Source: Caballeronia humi | GTDB lineage: Bacteria > Pseudomonadota > Gammaproteobacteria > Burkholderiales > Burkholderiaceae | Reading direction: 5' to 3' | DNA: 64,000 bases | Assembly: GCF_001544475.1 (NCBI RefSeq) | Contig: NZ_FCNW02000015.1 | Coordinates: 1-64,000 of the forward strand | Shown: positions 32,585-41,092 of the stretch, in pieces | Layout of the letters: each line of letters starts with the position of its first letter | Position numbering within the stretch: position 1 is the first letter of the stretch | Made by a program: the position numbers and the translations under genes | The notes under the pieces: generated by a model | What the model was told of the DNA's origin: nothing | Seen by the model: only the letters and a program-made list of their open reading frames with translations | Database searches by the model: none

Positions 32585-34240
32585 ATGACGCCTGAACGCC
32601 CCTGGTATCGCTGGTACGTGCTGTTCATCCTGACGCTGATCTACGCGTTCAGTTACGTCGATCGCCAGATCGTCACTATCCTCGCGCCCTATCTGAAGAA
32701 GGACATGGGCATCTCCGATGCGCAACTAGGCCTGCTGTACGGCACCTCGTTCGCGCTGTTCTACTGCGTGTTCGGTATCCCGCTCGCGCGTCTCGCCGAC
32801 GGCTGGAGCCGCGTAAGAACGCTCGCGCTCGGCCTCTCGTTCTGGTCGCTGATGACCGCGCTCTCGGGCCTGTCGCGCAACTTCACGCAACTGGGCGTCG
32901 CGCGGATCGGCGTTGGCGTGGGTGAAGCGAGCGCGACGCCGGCCGCCGTCTCGCTGCTCGGCGATTACTTCGAGCGGGCACGCCGGGGCACGGTGCTCGC
33001 GCTCTATTCGGTGGGGGTGTATGTCGGCGCGGGCGCATCGCTCGCGGTAGGCGGCTCGATCGTCTCGGCGTGGGAGCATGCGTACAAAAACGTTCCCGCG
33101 CCGTTCGGCCTGACGGGCTGGCAGGCATCGTTCATCGGGGTCGGTGTGCCCGGGCTCGTGTTCGCGCTGGTTGTGCTCCTCACCATCAAGGAACCGGTGC
33201 GAGGGCGCCTCGACGCGGTGGCGCCAAAGAAAGACCCGCATCCGTTCGCCCATGCGATGCGCGATCTCGGCGCGATGGTGCCGCCGTGGAGCTGGCTGCA
33301 TCTGCGAGCGGCGGGCGCGCCGCGTCGCGAGTATGTGAAGAACGTCGCCTACCTGCTGTTCGCGATTGTGCTCATCGTGTTCGCGACCTGGGGCACGAAC
33401 CACGTCTTGTCGGCGAAGCATAAGGCCGAGATCGGGTCGGTGTTCGGATTGTCGATCACGAGCAATCTGGTTCAGTGGTTGGCGATAGCCGTCGCAGTAT
33501 ATGTCTGTTCGAACTGGTTCCAGGCCACCCGTCTTGGCGATCCTTCCGCCCATCGCCTGATTACCGGCTCCCGTACCTTCGCGGCGGTCACCGTCGCGGG
33601 CGCCTTCCTCGCGTTCGCAATGAACGCGGTGAACGGTTTCGTGTTCGTCTATGCGAGCCGCAGCCTCGGCCTGACCGCCGAAGCAGGCCTGCGGCTCGGC
33701 ATCATCGCGATCATCGCGGGCGGACTCGGCATCACCGTGAGCGGTTATCTGTGCGACTACGCGAAGCGCAGGCATCCGCTCGGCCGGCTCTATTTCGTCT
33801 GCTGCACCGCCACGATCTTCACCGCCGCGAGCGTGGTCCAGTATCTGACGCATAGCGTCGCGGTGTTCTACGGCGCCTACGCGGTCGCGACGTTCTTCGT
33901 ACCGATGTGGTTCGGCCCGCTCCAGGCGACCACGCAGGATCTGGTGATTCCGCGTCTGCGCGGGACGGCGTTCGCGGCATTTTCGCTGGGGCCGAACATC
34001 TTCGGCCTGGGTCTCGGGCCTTACTGCGTCGGCCTCATCAGCGACGCCACCGGCGATTTGCGCATGGCGATTCTTTGCGCGCTCGGCGTGCTGCCCATCT
34101 CTGTCTTCTTCCTGATCGCGGCCAGCCGGTCTCTTTTGAAAGGCGAGGCGACGGCTCTTGCCGAGCTGGAGGAAGTCGATTCGCAGTTCGTCGATGAAGA
34201 GACGCTCGCGCTTTCGGAACCCCGCCTCACCCATCCATGA
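32585..34240 (+). CDS. MFS transporter, Spinster-like
   Basis: A 551-residue inner-membrane transporter. ATG 32585 (MTPERPWYRWYVLFILTLIY) starts just before the first membrane helix. AFSYVDRQIVTILAPYLKKD followed by MGISDAQLGLLYG and the motif A region LARLADGWSRVRTLALG match the Spinster-type MFS group. About twelve hydrophobic segments can be counted, with a long hydrophilic loop around 215-270. It is likely to import or export an organic acid. It is divergent from the P450 operon and 7 bp upstream of the MmgE/PrpD gene, with which it forms an operon. Confidence 0.9.
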   Translation: MTPERPWYRWYVLFILTLIYAFSYVDRQIVTILAPYLKKDMGISDAQLGLLYGTSFALFYCVFGIPLARLADGWSRVRTLALGLSFWSLMTALSGLSRNFTQLGVARIGVGVGEASATPAAVSLLGDYFERARRGTVLALYSVGVYVGAGASLAVGGSIVSAWEHAYKNVPAPFGLTGWQASFIGVGVPGLVFALVVLLTIKEPVRGRLDAVAPKKDPHPFAHAMRDLGAMVPPWSWLHLRAAGAPRREYVKNVAYLLFAIVLIVFATWGTNHVLSAKHKAEIGSVFGLSITSNLVQWLAIAVAVYVCSNWFQATRLGDPSAHRLITGSRTFAAVTVAGAFLAFAMNAVNGFVFVYASRSLGLTAEAGLRLGIIAIIAGGLGITVSGYLCDYAKRRHPLGRLYFVCCTATIFTAASVVQYLTHSVAVFYGAYAVATFFVPMWFGPLQATTQDLVIPRLRGTAFAAFSLGPNIFGLGLGPYCVGLISDATGDLRMAILCALGVLPISVFFLIAASRSLLKGEATALAELEEVDSQFVDEETLALSEPRLTHP

Positions 34241-34247
34241 GGACCGC

Positions 34248-35693
34248 ATGACCAGCCTCACGCAAACACTCGCCGATTTCGCGACCGGCATGCGTTTCGA
34301 AGACCTTCCGCCGCCGGTGGTGGCCGAATGCAAGCGGCTCCTGCTCGACACGATCGGCTGCGCGCTCGGCGCGGTCGGCACCGAAAGCGGGCGGATCGCG
34401 CTCGATTATGTCGGCATCCTGGGCGGCAGGCCCGACGCGACCGTCCTCGGCATGACAGAGCGCAGCTCGGCGACGGCCGCCGCCTACGCGAACGCGCGGC
34501 TCGCCAACGTCCTCGATGCGGACGACACGTTTCCGACCTCGACGCACTTCGGCAACGCCACGGTCTTCTCCGCGCTCGCGCTCGCCGAACGCGACGGCAG
34601 CAGCGGCCGCGACTTGCTGACCGCGATCGCGGTCGGCTTCGATCTCGGCGCGCGGATCGGTAGCTGGATGGGCGCGCCGATGCAGATCGAAAACGGTCGA
34701 GTGATCGGGTGGAACGAACTGGGCGGCCCGGCCGCGACGATTACGTGGGCCGCGATCGGCGCGTCGGCGAGCATCGCGAAGCTCGACGCGCGGCAGGCCA
34801 ATCATGCGTTCGGCATCGGCGGCAGCAACTCGCCGCAACCGACCTTGCGCAAGTGGGCGGAATCCGTCGAGCAGCCGATGTACAAGTACGCCGATGCCGG
34901 CTGGTGCGCGCAAATCGGTGTTTCGTCGGCGCTGCTGGCGAAGCTCGGCAGCACGGGCTTTCTCGACATCCTCGACGGGCCGAATGCGTTCTGGAAGTTC
35001 TACGGCTCGCCCACCCACGACGACGACGCACTGATCGCCGGTCTCAGCGCCGACTGGCAAATCCTCAACACGACCTACAAGCCCTGGCCGTGCTGCCGGT
35101 GGATCCATCATCCGTTGACGGCTTTCACGCGCTTGCGCGAGCAGCACGAGCTGAGGACGGAGGAGATCGATCGCGTGGTCGTGCGGGCCAATCCGTTCGC
35201 ACTGACGCCGATTTTTCGCGAGCAGCAGCCGCGCGACATGCTGAGCGCAGAGTTCAGCCATGCTCACGCGCTCGCCGCGGTCGCGCACGACGTGCCGGCC
35301 GGGCCGCTATGGTACGAGCCGGCAACGATGAACGATGCGCGCATCGCGGCGTTTCGTGAGCGCGTCACCGTGGTGGCGGAGCCGACATCGTCGAACATCG
35401 CGGAATGGATGACCGGCGGCCAGTGGCGCGGCGTGCCGGGCGGCGTCGACGTTCACGCACGAGGGCAGGTTTTCAGCGCGACCGCAGACTATTCGCTCGG
35501 TGATCCGTGGGCCGACTCGACGCGCCTGACGGATGCGCAACTGACCGCCAAGTTCAACGTGATGGCGGGGCTCGATGCGAAGGGAGCGAGCGACGTGATC
35601 GACGCAGTCATGACGCTCGATACGGCTCCGGTCGAGCGGCTATCCGGGCGCCTCGCGGTGCTTTCCCGCTCAGTGAGCCATTCCGCGCGCTAG
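34248..35693 (+). CDS. MmgE/PrpD family protein
   Basis: A 481-residue member of the 2-methylcitrate dehydratase/iminodisuccinate epimerase/aconitate decarboxylase fold. It begins MTSLTQTLADFATGMRFEDL and has CKRLLLDTIGCALGAVGTES at about 30, a family hallmark, AYANARLANVLDADDTFPTS near 85 and KPWPCCRWIHHPLTAF near 285. The family acts on tricarboxylate-like substrates by dehydration, decarboxylation or isomerisation. It follows the Spinster-like transporter by 7 bp. Its stop TAG shares the palindrome CTAG (35690-35693) with the stop of the convergent MFS gene, so the two coding regions overlap by four bases. Substrate unknown. Confidence 0.9.
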   Translation: MTSLTQTLADFATGMRFEDLPPPVVAECKRLLLDTIGCALGAVGTESGRIALDYVGILGGRPDATVLGMTERSSATAAAYANARLANVLDADDTFPTSTHFGNATVFSALALAERDGSSGRDLLTAIAVGFDLGARIGSWMGAPMQIENGRVIGWNELGGPAATITWAAIGASASIAKLDARQANHAFGIGGSNSPQPTLRKWAESVEQPMYKYADAGWCAQIGVSSALLAKLGSTGFLDILDGPNAFWKFYGSPTHDDDALIAGLSADWQILNTTYKPWPCCRWIHHPLTAFTRLREQHELRTEEIDRVVVRANPFALTPIFREQQPRDMLSAEFSHAHALAAVAHDVPAGPLWYEPATMNDARIAAFRERVTVVAEPTSSNIAEWMTGGQWRGVPGGVDVHARGQVFSATADYSLGDPWADSTRLTDAQLTAKFNVMAGLDAKGASDVIDAVMTLDTAPVERLSGRLAVLSRSVSHSAR

Positions 35694-36931
35694 GACGCCT
35701 TCGCGTCCGGCGACTGCCGGACGCAACACAGGAACACGACGCCGGCCAACGGCCCGACGGCGATCACGCCGAGCGTCAGGTCGAGTGACCGTCCGTGCGC
35801 GAACACATAGCCCGCGACCATCGGAGAAACGAAGCTTCCCACCGACCAGATCGTGTTGACGAAGCCCGCGGCCGCGCCCGCCAGCCCCGGCCCCGACGCT
35901 TGCGTGTAAAGCCCGATCAGCAAAGGCGTGTAACCGTATGCAGCGGCCCCGAGAAACGGCGCGATCAGAAAGTAACCGGGTGTCGACGAACAGTTGCCGA
36001 ATGCCGCGAGCAGCAGGATGAAGAGCGCCAGGTCTACCACCGCGACGAGCCGCGCATAGCGATGCAGGGCGTCGTAGAGCCAGCCGAAAAGCGGCTTCGA
36101 AATGAACGCGCCGACGCCGAATCCCATCAGCACCGACCCCGCCGCCACCGGCGACAAGCCATGCGAGACGGTCAGCAACGCGCTCGCCCATGCGACGAAA
36201 CCGAGCGTGCCATAGAGCGCGCCCGCACCGCCGAGTGCGACGAAAACGATGTTGCGGTTTTTCAAAAGCGCGACGACCTGCGCGGTGCTAACGCGCGGCA
36301 CGGCCAGTCCGAACGGCGCATCCCGGACGACGGCGACGCAAGCCACGGTGAACACGAGCGTCGCGACGCCGAGCATCTGGTACGCGGCCTGCCAGCCGTA
36401 AGCAACGGCGAACCGGGGCACGATGGCGTTCGCCAGCACGACCGATACCGACGTCCCCGTTGCCCAGATCCCGAATGCCCTGCCCTTGTCCTTGCCGAAC
36501 CAGACCGTCAATATCTTGATAGTGGCGCCATATTCCGCGCCGGCTGCGAAACCCATCAGCAGGTGCAGCGCAATGGCCGCCCAGAACGTATGAACGAAAC
36601 TGAAGCAGAACGTGAGCGCTCCAAGCGGAATCATCGATATTGCAAGCGTCGCGCGGCTGCCGAACTTGTCCGCCATGATCCCGCCGATCGGACACGACAC
36701 GGTATAGCCGACGTAGAACGCGGTGGTCAGCGAGCCGAGGAGTGCAAGCTCGAAACCCAGCGCGCGGCCGACGGGCGCCGCGATGCTAGACCACGCGAAG
36801 CGGTCGACGCAACTCACCGTAAACGCCGACCACACGACCAGCAGGATGACCCAGCGAAACCCACTCTTCGCTCCATGCGGCGTCACGACCGGCAGCATCG
36901 GGCCCGGCGCAAGTTGATCGTTGGCTTTCAT
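35690..36931 (-). CDS. MFS transporter (organic-acid/aromatic-acid:proton symporter type)
   Basis: A 413-residue transporter with twelve predicted hydrophobic helices. SFVHTFWAAIALHLLMGFAA then GAEYGATIKILTVWFGKDKG is typical of ACS/AAHS-like MFS carriers for hexuronates, phthalate or aromatic acids, and VDRFAWSSIAAPV at the first helix is the usual D-R motif. It is divergent from the MFS at 37086, and each has its own copy of the shared operator (36966-36976 for this gene), placed between its -35 and -10 boxes. It is likely the dedicated importer of the substrate of the GntR-controlled regulon. It overlaps the convergent MmgE/PrpD stop. Confidence 0.9.
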   Translation of the reverse strand: MKANDQLAPGPMLPVVTPHGAKSGFRWVILLVVWSAFTVSCVDRFAWSSIAAPVGRALGFELALLGSLTTAFYVGYTVSCPIGGIMADKFGSRATLAISMIPLGALTFCFSFVHTFWAAIALHLLMGFAAGAEYGATIKILTVWFGKDKGRAFGIWATGTSVSVVLANAIVPRFAVAYGWQAAYQMLGVATLVFTVACVAVVRDAPFGLAVPRVSTAQVVALLKNRNIVFVALGGAGALYGTLGFVAWASALLTVSHGLSPVAAGSVLMGFGVGAFISKPLFGWLYDALHRYARLVAVVDLALFILLLAAFGNCSSTPGYFLIAPFLGAAAYGYTPLLIGLYTQASGPGLAGAAAGFVNTIWSVGSFVSPMVAGYVFAHGRSLDLTLGVIAVGPLAGVVFLCCVRQSPDAKAS

Positions 36932-36959
36932 GCGACGTTGCGCTCAAAGTTGTTGTCAA

Positions 36960-36988
36960 TATAAATGGTTCATCCAATGGTTATTCAA
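36960..36988 (-). promoter_or_regulatory. Promoter with GntR-regulon operator, site 1
   Basis: Reading the minus strand, TTGAAT (36983-36988) and TTTATA (36960-36965) form -35 and -10 boxes spaced by 17 bases. The operator core TGGTTCATCCA (36966-36976, plus-strand reading) fills the spacer, within the extended ATGGTTCATCCAATGG. Binding here would block polymerase. It serves the MFS at 35690-36931. Confidence 0.65.
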
Positions 36989-37034
36989 GGCAATTCGCGT
37001 ATACCTTGGTGTCGCGTCGCTGGTTGCGCATCAA

Positions 37035-37076
37035 TTGACAGTGATCTCGACCACGATTAGATTATTGGTTCATCCA
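37035..37076 (+). promoter_or_regulatory. Promoter with GntR-regulon operator, site 2
   Basis: TTGACA (37035-37040), a 17-base spacer and TAGATT (37058-37063) form a near-consensus sigma70 promoter. The operator TGGTTCATCCA follows at 37066-37076, covering the expected transcription start and ending 9 bp before the MFS ATG. The centre of this site is exactly 100 bp from that of site 1. Confidence 0.7.
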
Positions 37077-37085
37077 TTGAGATAA

Positions 37086-38324
37086 ATGAGCCATGCCGCC
37101 ATGAGCGATCCCGCTGCTTCCCTTCGAAGCCACGTTCCAGTCCCCTCGCTTTTCATCCTGGTCTGTATCACGCTCTCCGGCACGTTTCCGCTGCACGTAT
37201 TCGTTCCCGCGCTGCCTTCAGCCGCCGGTGACCTTCACGCGTCCGCCGCCGGCATGGGGCTGACGATCACGCTTTATGTGATCGGGCTTTCGATCGGGCA
37301 GCTCGTCTACGGACCGCTCTCGGATCGCTATGGACGACGCCCCGTCCTGCTGGCGGGCTTGGCGCTTTTCGCCGTCGCGAGCGTTGCAGCGGCCTTCGCG
37401 CCGTCGCTGACGGGGCTCGAATGGGCGCGGCTCGCGCAGGCGCTCGGCGGCTGCTCGGGGCTTGTGCTCGGTCGCGCGATCGCTCGCGACAGTTCGGGCT
37501 CCACCAGCCTGATCCGGCGGCTCGCCACGCTCAGCATCGCAATGGCGGTAGCCACCGCCGTGGCGCCGATCATCGGTGCGCAGATCGTCGAGCATCTTGG
37601 CTGGCGCTCGATCTTCGCCGCGCTGAGCGTCGTGAACGTGCTGGTTCTTTTCTCGGTGTGGCTGCTCGTGCCCGAGACGCACACGGCGTCGAGTGACTTC
37701 CGCGTGAGCCGCTACCTGAAGCGCTACCTCACGCTGCTTCGATCGCCCGCGTTCGTCGCCCATAGTCTCGGCGGCGCAAGTGCGACCACTGGCATCTACG
37801 CGTTTCTTTCGGCCTCGCCGTTCATCCTCGAATCGAGGCTCGGCCTTTCCACGCGCGCCTTCGGCTTCGCCTACTTCTCGCTGGTGGTCGGACTCGCGAC
37901 CGGCCAGTCCACGGCCAAGCGTTTAGCTGGCCGGGTATCCGCGCGCCGGGCGCTGATCGTCGCGAGCCTGATCATGGGCGCAGCCTCGATCAGCCTGCTC
38001 GTCTCATACCTGTGCGATGCGCTGTCCGTGACGTCGGTGATGGCGCCGATGATCGTCATGTTCTTCGCGACAGGGCTATCGAGTCCATTCGCGATCAGCA
38101 GCGCGCTCGATGTCGATCAGACGGTGACCGGCGCGGCGGCGGGGCTTTATGGCTGTCTGCAGATGGGCTACGGTGCGTTGTGCACGGCCGCCGTGGGCCT
38201 CTCCTCCGGCGATCCCACCATCGCGATGATCGGCGCCTTGCTCGTTTCGAGCGCTATCGCGGGACTGGCGTTCAAATCCGCGCCGCACGCGATCGTGCGC
38301 GCCGATGAGGAGCCGATGGCGTAG
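37086..38324 (+). CDS. MFS transporter, Bcr/CflA family
   Basis: A 412-residue multidrug-type MFS carrier. FPLHVFVPALPSAAGDLHAS, then GMGLTITLYVIGLSIGQLVY and GPLSDRYGRRPVLLAGLALF (motif A) are the Bcr/CflA N-terminal signature; twelve hydrophobic helices follow. ATG 37101 is an alternative start. Bcr/CflA proteins export drugs or small metabolites. Being controlled by the same operator as an importer-type MFS, it may relieve accumulation of toxic intermediates such as hydroxylated aromatics. Its leader would be only a few bases long if transcription starts at the operator. Confidence 0.9.
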   Translation: MSHAAMSDPAASLRSHVPVPSLFILVCITLSGTFPLHVFVPALPSAAGDLHASAAGMGLTITLYVIGLSIGQLVYGPLSDRYGRRPVLLAGLALFAVASVAAAFAPSLTGLEWARLAQALGGCSGLVLGRAIARDSSGSTSLIRRLATLSIAMAVATAVAPIIGAQIVEHLGWRSIFAALSVVNVLVLFSVWLLVPETHTASSDFRVSRYLKRYLTLLRSPAFVAHSLGGASATTGIYAFLSASPFILESRLGLSTRAFGFAYFSLVVGLATGQSTAKRLAGRVSARRALIVASLIMGAASISLLVSYLCDALSVTSVMAPMIVMFFATGLSSPFAISSALDVDQTVTGAAAGLYGCLQMGYGALCTAAVGLSSGDPTIAMIGALLVSSAIAGLAFKSAPHAIVRADEEPMA

Positions 38325-38355
38325 CCGGTGGTCGACAGATTAGGGTTTGCTCTGT

Positions 38356-38402
38356 TTGACACATGCAACCATTTCTTTATCATTTAATCAATGGTTCATC
38401 CA
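38356..38402 (+). promoter_or_regulatory. Promoter with GntR-regulon operator, site 3
   Basis: TTGACA (38356-38361), a 16-base spacer and TATCAT (38378-38383) are followed by the operator TGGTTCATCCA at 38392-38402 in the full form CAATGGTTCATCCAATGG. It drives the porin gene 76 bp downstream. Confidence 0.7.
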
Positions 38403-38478
38403 ATGGAACAAAACTCGACCTGACGCACATAAAAACACTTTCTTCGTTCCCTCCCGGGCGCGATAACAGGAGATAGCC

Positions 38479-39708
38479 GTGAAGCTTCGGAACACCTTGG
38501 TTGGAGCGCTGACACTTGCCGTGGGCGGGCCGGTCTTCGCGCAGAGCAGCGTGACACTGTATGGTTTGCTCGACGAAGGCATCAACTACGTCAACAACGT
38601 CCAGACGGCGCAAGCCGGGGCGCCGAATGGCAGAACGGGCGGCAGCCAGTTCGCGATGACGAGCGGTGTCATGCAGGCATCGCGCTGGGGACTCCGCGGC
38701 ACGGAAGACCTGGGCGCCGGATATAAGGCCATCTTCGTCATCGAGAACGGATTCGATGTCGGCACCGGTCGCTTCCAGCAGGGCGGAACGTTTTTCGGCC
38801 GGCAGTCGTACGTGGGCGTCACGAGCCCGTGGGGCAGCGTCACGGCGGGCCGCCAGTACGACTCGATCGTCGATTCCATCGGCGCGATGCAGGCTGGCAG
38901 TTTCGCGGGCGGCGCCTTCGCCGACCACCCAGGCGATATCGACAACGTCGCGGACACCCAGCGCATCAACAACTCGGTCAAGTACACGAGCCCGACTTTC
39001 GGTGGCCTGACATTGACGGGACTGTATGGATTCGGCGGCGTGGCCGGGTCGTTCGGCAAGAACAGCATCTGGTCCGTCGGCGCGCGCTATGTGGCAGGAC
39101 CGCTCGCGCTCGCGGGCGGCTACATGCACATCAACAACCCGAATCAGTCCTTTTACGGCAACAACTCGATCAGTTCGCCCACGGCCAACAACCTCGGCTC
39201 GGTCACGGGCGTCCAGGTGAACCCGATCTACGGCGGATTCGCCTCGGCCCATCGCCTGCAGATCTACTCCGGCGTCGCGCAGTACACGATCGGATCACTG
39301 ATCGCAGCGGTCTCCTACTCCAACATTCGCTTCCAGGAACTGAACGATCCCGCATCGGGCACGCTCGCGCAGACCAATCCGTTCGGCTACACCGGCAACG
39401 CGGCTTTTAACAACTACAACGTGTACGCCGGTTACTACATCACGCCAGCACTGCAAGTTGGGGGCTCGTACAACTACTTGCGGGGCGGTGCCATCAACGG
39501 AAAAGACAGCGCGGCCTATCAGACGTACAACGCGGTCATCGACTATTTCCTCTCCAAGCGCACCGACGTCTATTTCGCCGCCGCCTACATGAAAGCCTCC
39601 GGCGTCGATTCGACCAAGCAGGCAGCAGTCCCTTACATCGTCACGGTAACGCCTTCCAACACGTCGAATCAGGTCGTCGCGCGCATTGCGATTCGCCACA
39701 AGTTCTGA
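38479..39708 (+). CDS. Outer-membrane porin, Burkholderia OmpC-like
   Basis: A 409-residue general porin. GTG 38479 follows ACAGGAGAT. The signal peptide MKLRNTLVGALTLAVGGPVF ends with A before QSSVTLYGLLDEGINYVNN, the mature N-terminus typical of betaproteobacterial trimeric porins. GTEDLGAGYKAIFVIENGFD and FGRQSYVGVTSPWGSVTAGR are conserved strand/loop 3 segments, and the chain ends RIAIRHKF with the C-terminal Phe needed for outer-membrane assembly. It would admit the substrate across the outer membrane. It has its own copy of the shared operator and a strong terminator just after the stop, so it is transcribed alone. Confidence 0.95.
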   Translation: MKLRNTLVGALTLAVGGPVFAQSSVTLYGLLDEGINYVNNVQTAQAGAPNGRTGGSQFAMTSGVMQASRWGLRGTEDLGAGYKAIFVIENGFDVGTGRFQQGGTFFGRQSYVGVTSPWGSVTAGRQYDSIVDSIGAMQAGSFAGGAFADHPGDIDNVADTQRINNSVKYTSPTFGGLTLTGLYGFGGVAGSFGKNSIWSVGARYVAGPLALAGGYMHINNPNQSFYGNNSISSPTANNLGSVTGVQVNPIYGGFASAHRLQIYSGVAQYTIGSLIAAVSYSNIRFQELNDPASGTLAQTNPFGYTGNAAFNNYNVYAGYYITPALQVGGSYNYLRGGAINGKDSAAYQTYNAVIDYFLSKRTDVYFAAAYMKASGVDSTKQAAVPYIVTVTPSNTSNQVVARIAIRHKF

Positions 39709-39726
39709 CCGGCATCGGCACGGATG

Positions 39727-39766
39727 ACGGGCAGGCAGGCTACGGCTTGTCTGCCCGTTTTCTTTT
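39727..39766 (+). terminator. Rho-independent terminator after the porin gene
   Basis: ACGGGCAG (39727-39734) pairs with CTGCCCGT (39751-39758), with further partial pairing inside the loop, and is followed by TTTTCTTTT. It lies 19 bp after the porin stop codon. Confidence 0.85.
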
Positions 39767-39821
39767 GACAGGAGGTCCATGCACTGCATGTGCGGCTCGA
39801 TTGAATCCTGCACGGTGTCCC

Positions 39822-39868
39822 TTGACACCGGCAAAGCGCAGGCTCATTATCGATCATAGGTTGATCCA
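39822..39868 (+). promoter_or_regulatory. Promoter with GntR-regulon operator, site 4
   Basis: TTGACA (39822-39827), a 17-base spacer and CATTAT (39845-39850) are followed by the operator variant AGGTTGATCCA at 39858-39868 and then TTGA. It lies 37 bp upstream of the CoA transferase ATG and would control the three-gene operon 39905-42863. Confidence 0.6.
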
Positions 39869-39904
39869 TTGAAACTCTAGCAATGTATTAGGGAGACACA
39901 CGGG

Positions 39905-41092
39905 ATGTCCAACGTTCAAACCGGCCTGCCGTCCGAGCGGCAGCAAACTGCAGACGCGTCGCAAAAGCGTCCCCTCGATGGCATCGTCGTCGTGGAGACG
40001 TCGAGCTTCCTCACGGGGCCCTTCACGGCGATGATGCTCGCCGATCTGGGCGCCGACGTGATCAAGGTCGAGCCGCCCGGCGGTGACGGCTTTCGCAAGT
40101 TCGGCCACAACCGGGATGGTTTCGGCGCCTCATGGACAAATGCGAACCGTGGCAAGCGCAGCGTCGTGATCGACCTGAAGACGGAGGAAGGCACCCAGCG
40201 CCTGAAGAACCTGCTCGCTACCGCCGATATCCTCGTCGAGAACTGGCGACCACGCGTGGCGGCCTCGCTAGGCCTCGGGCATGACGTGCTGCACGCGCTC
40301 TATCCGCGCCTCATCCGCCTGTCGATCAACGGCTTCGGCGATACCGGCGCGCTCGCCAACGCGCCCGCATTCGACTCACTGATCCAGGGCCGCACGGGCA
40401 TCGTGGCGTCCGAGGGGCGCAACGGCAAGCCGGCGGTCACGCCGTTCAACATGGTCGACAAGGTGACGGGCGCATTCGGCACGCAGGCGATCCTCGCGGC
40501 GCTCTACGAACGCGAGAAGACCGGCCGGGCAAGCCACATCAAGCTGCCGATGCTCGACGTCATGGGCTATTTCAACTTCCCCGACATGTTTCAGCATCGC
40601 ACCTTCGAAGGCGACACGTCCGCGTGGAAACCGCCGGCCTCGCAGGTGCTCGAAACGTCGGATGGGTTCGTCGTCATCTCGCCGGCTAATGGCGCGCAGA
40701 TGTCGAAGACGCTCAACGCCATCGAGCGCCCGGAGTGGAAGGAAGAATTCAAGCAGATGCGCGATCCGGTGGCGATGGCCGACGAATTTTTCCGGCGCGT
40801 AGGCGCCGTGGTCAAGGAGAAGGCGACCGTCCACTGGCTCACGCGCTTCGCCGAGCTGGACGTGCCCGCCGCGCCGGTCTTCTCGCTCGACGAGTTCCTC
40901 GACGATGCGCAGGTGGCGAACAACCGCGTGTTCGATTTCGTCGATTCCCCGGTCGGACCGATCCGCACCGCGCGCTATCCGGCGACCTTCGACGATCGCA
41001 GGTTCCCCGCGCGCGCGGGTCCGCCCGCGATCGGCGAGCATGACGACGAGATCGGCGGCCATTCAGACACTCAACCGAGGAAAACAGCATGA
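39905..41092 (+). CDS. CaiB/BaiF (class III) CoA transferase
   Basis: A 395-residue class III CoA transferase with a 24-residue N-terminal extension before DGIVVVETSSFLTGPFTAMM. ADLGADVIKVEPPGGDGFRK is the CoA-binding segment, and the catalytic Asp lies in FNMVDKVTGAFGTQAILAAL (about 180). Details such as MLDVMGYFNFPDMFQHRTFE resemble the paralog at 21208. It is the first gene of an operon with an FAH-fold hydrolase (overlap ATGA) and an alpha/beta hydrolase, under operator site 4. It likely attaches CoA to the substrate acid so that the acyl-CoA dehydrogenase and crotonase of the divergent operon can act; inference. Confidence 0.93.
   Translation: MSNVQTGLPSERQQTADASQKRPLDGIVVVETSSFLTGPFTAMMLADLGADVIKVEPPGGDGFRKFGHNRDGFGASWTNANRGKRSVVIDLKTEEGTQRLKNLLATADILVENWRPRVAASLGLGHDVLHALYPRLIRLSINGFGDTGALANAPAFDSLIQGRTGIVASEGRNGKPAVTPFNMVDKVTGAFGTQAILAALYEREKTGRASHIKLPMLDVMGYFNFPDMFQHRTFEGDTSAWKPPASQVLETSDGFVVISPANGAQMSKTLNAIERPEWKEEFKQMRDPVAMADEFFRRVGAVVKEKATVHWLTRFAELDVPAAPVFSLDEFLDDAQVANNRVFDFVDSPVGPIRTARYPATFDDRRFPARAGPPAIGEHDDEIGGHSDTQPRKTA

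Noticed and set aside
32726..34381. A 551-codon minus-strand frame antisense to the Spinster-like MFS
   Set aside because: Composition is rich in Arg, Glu and His with no recognisable fold; it is a shadow of the MFS gene, which has clear membrane helices.
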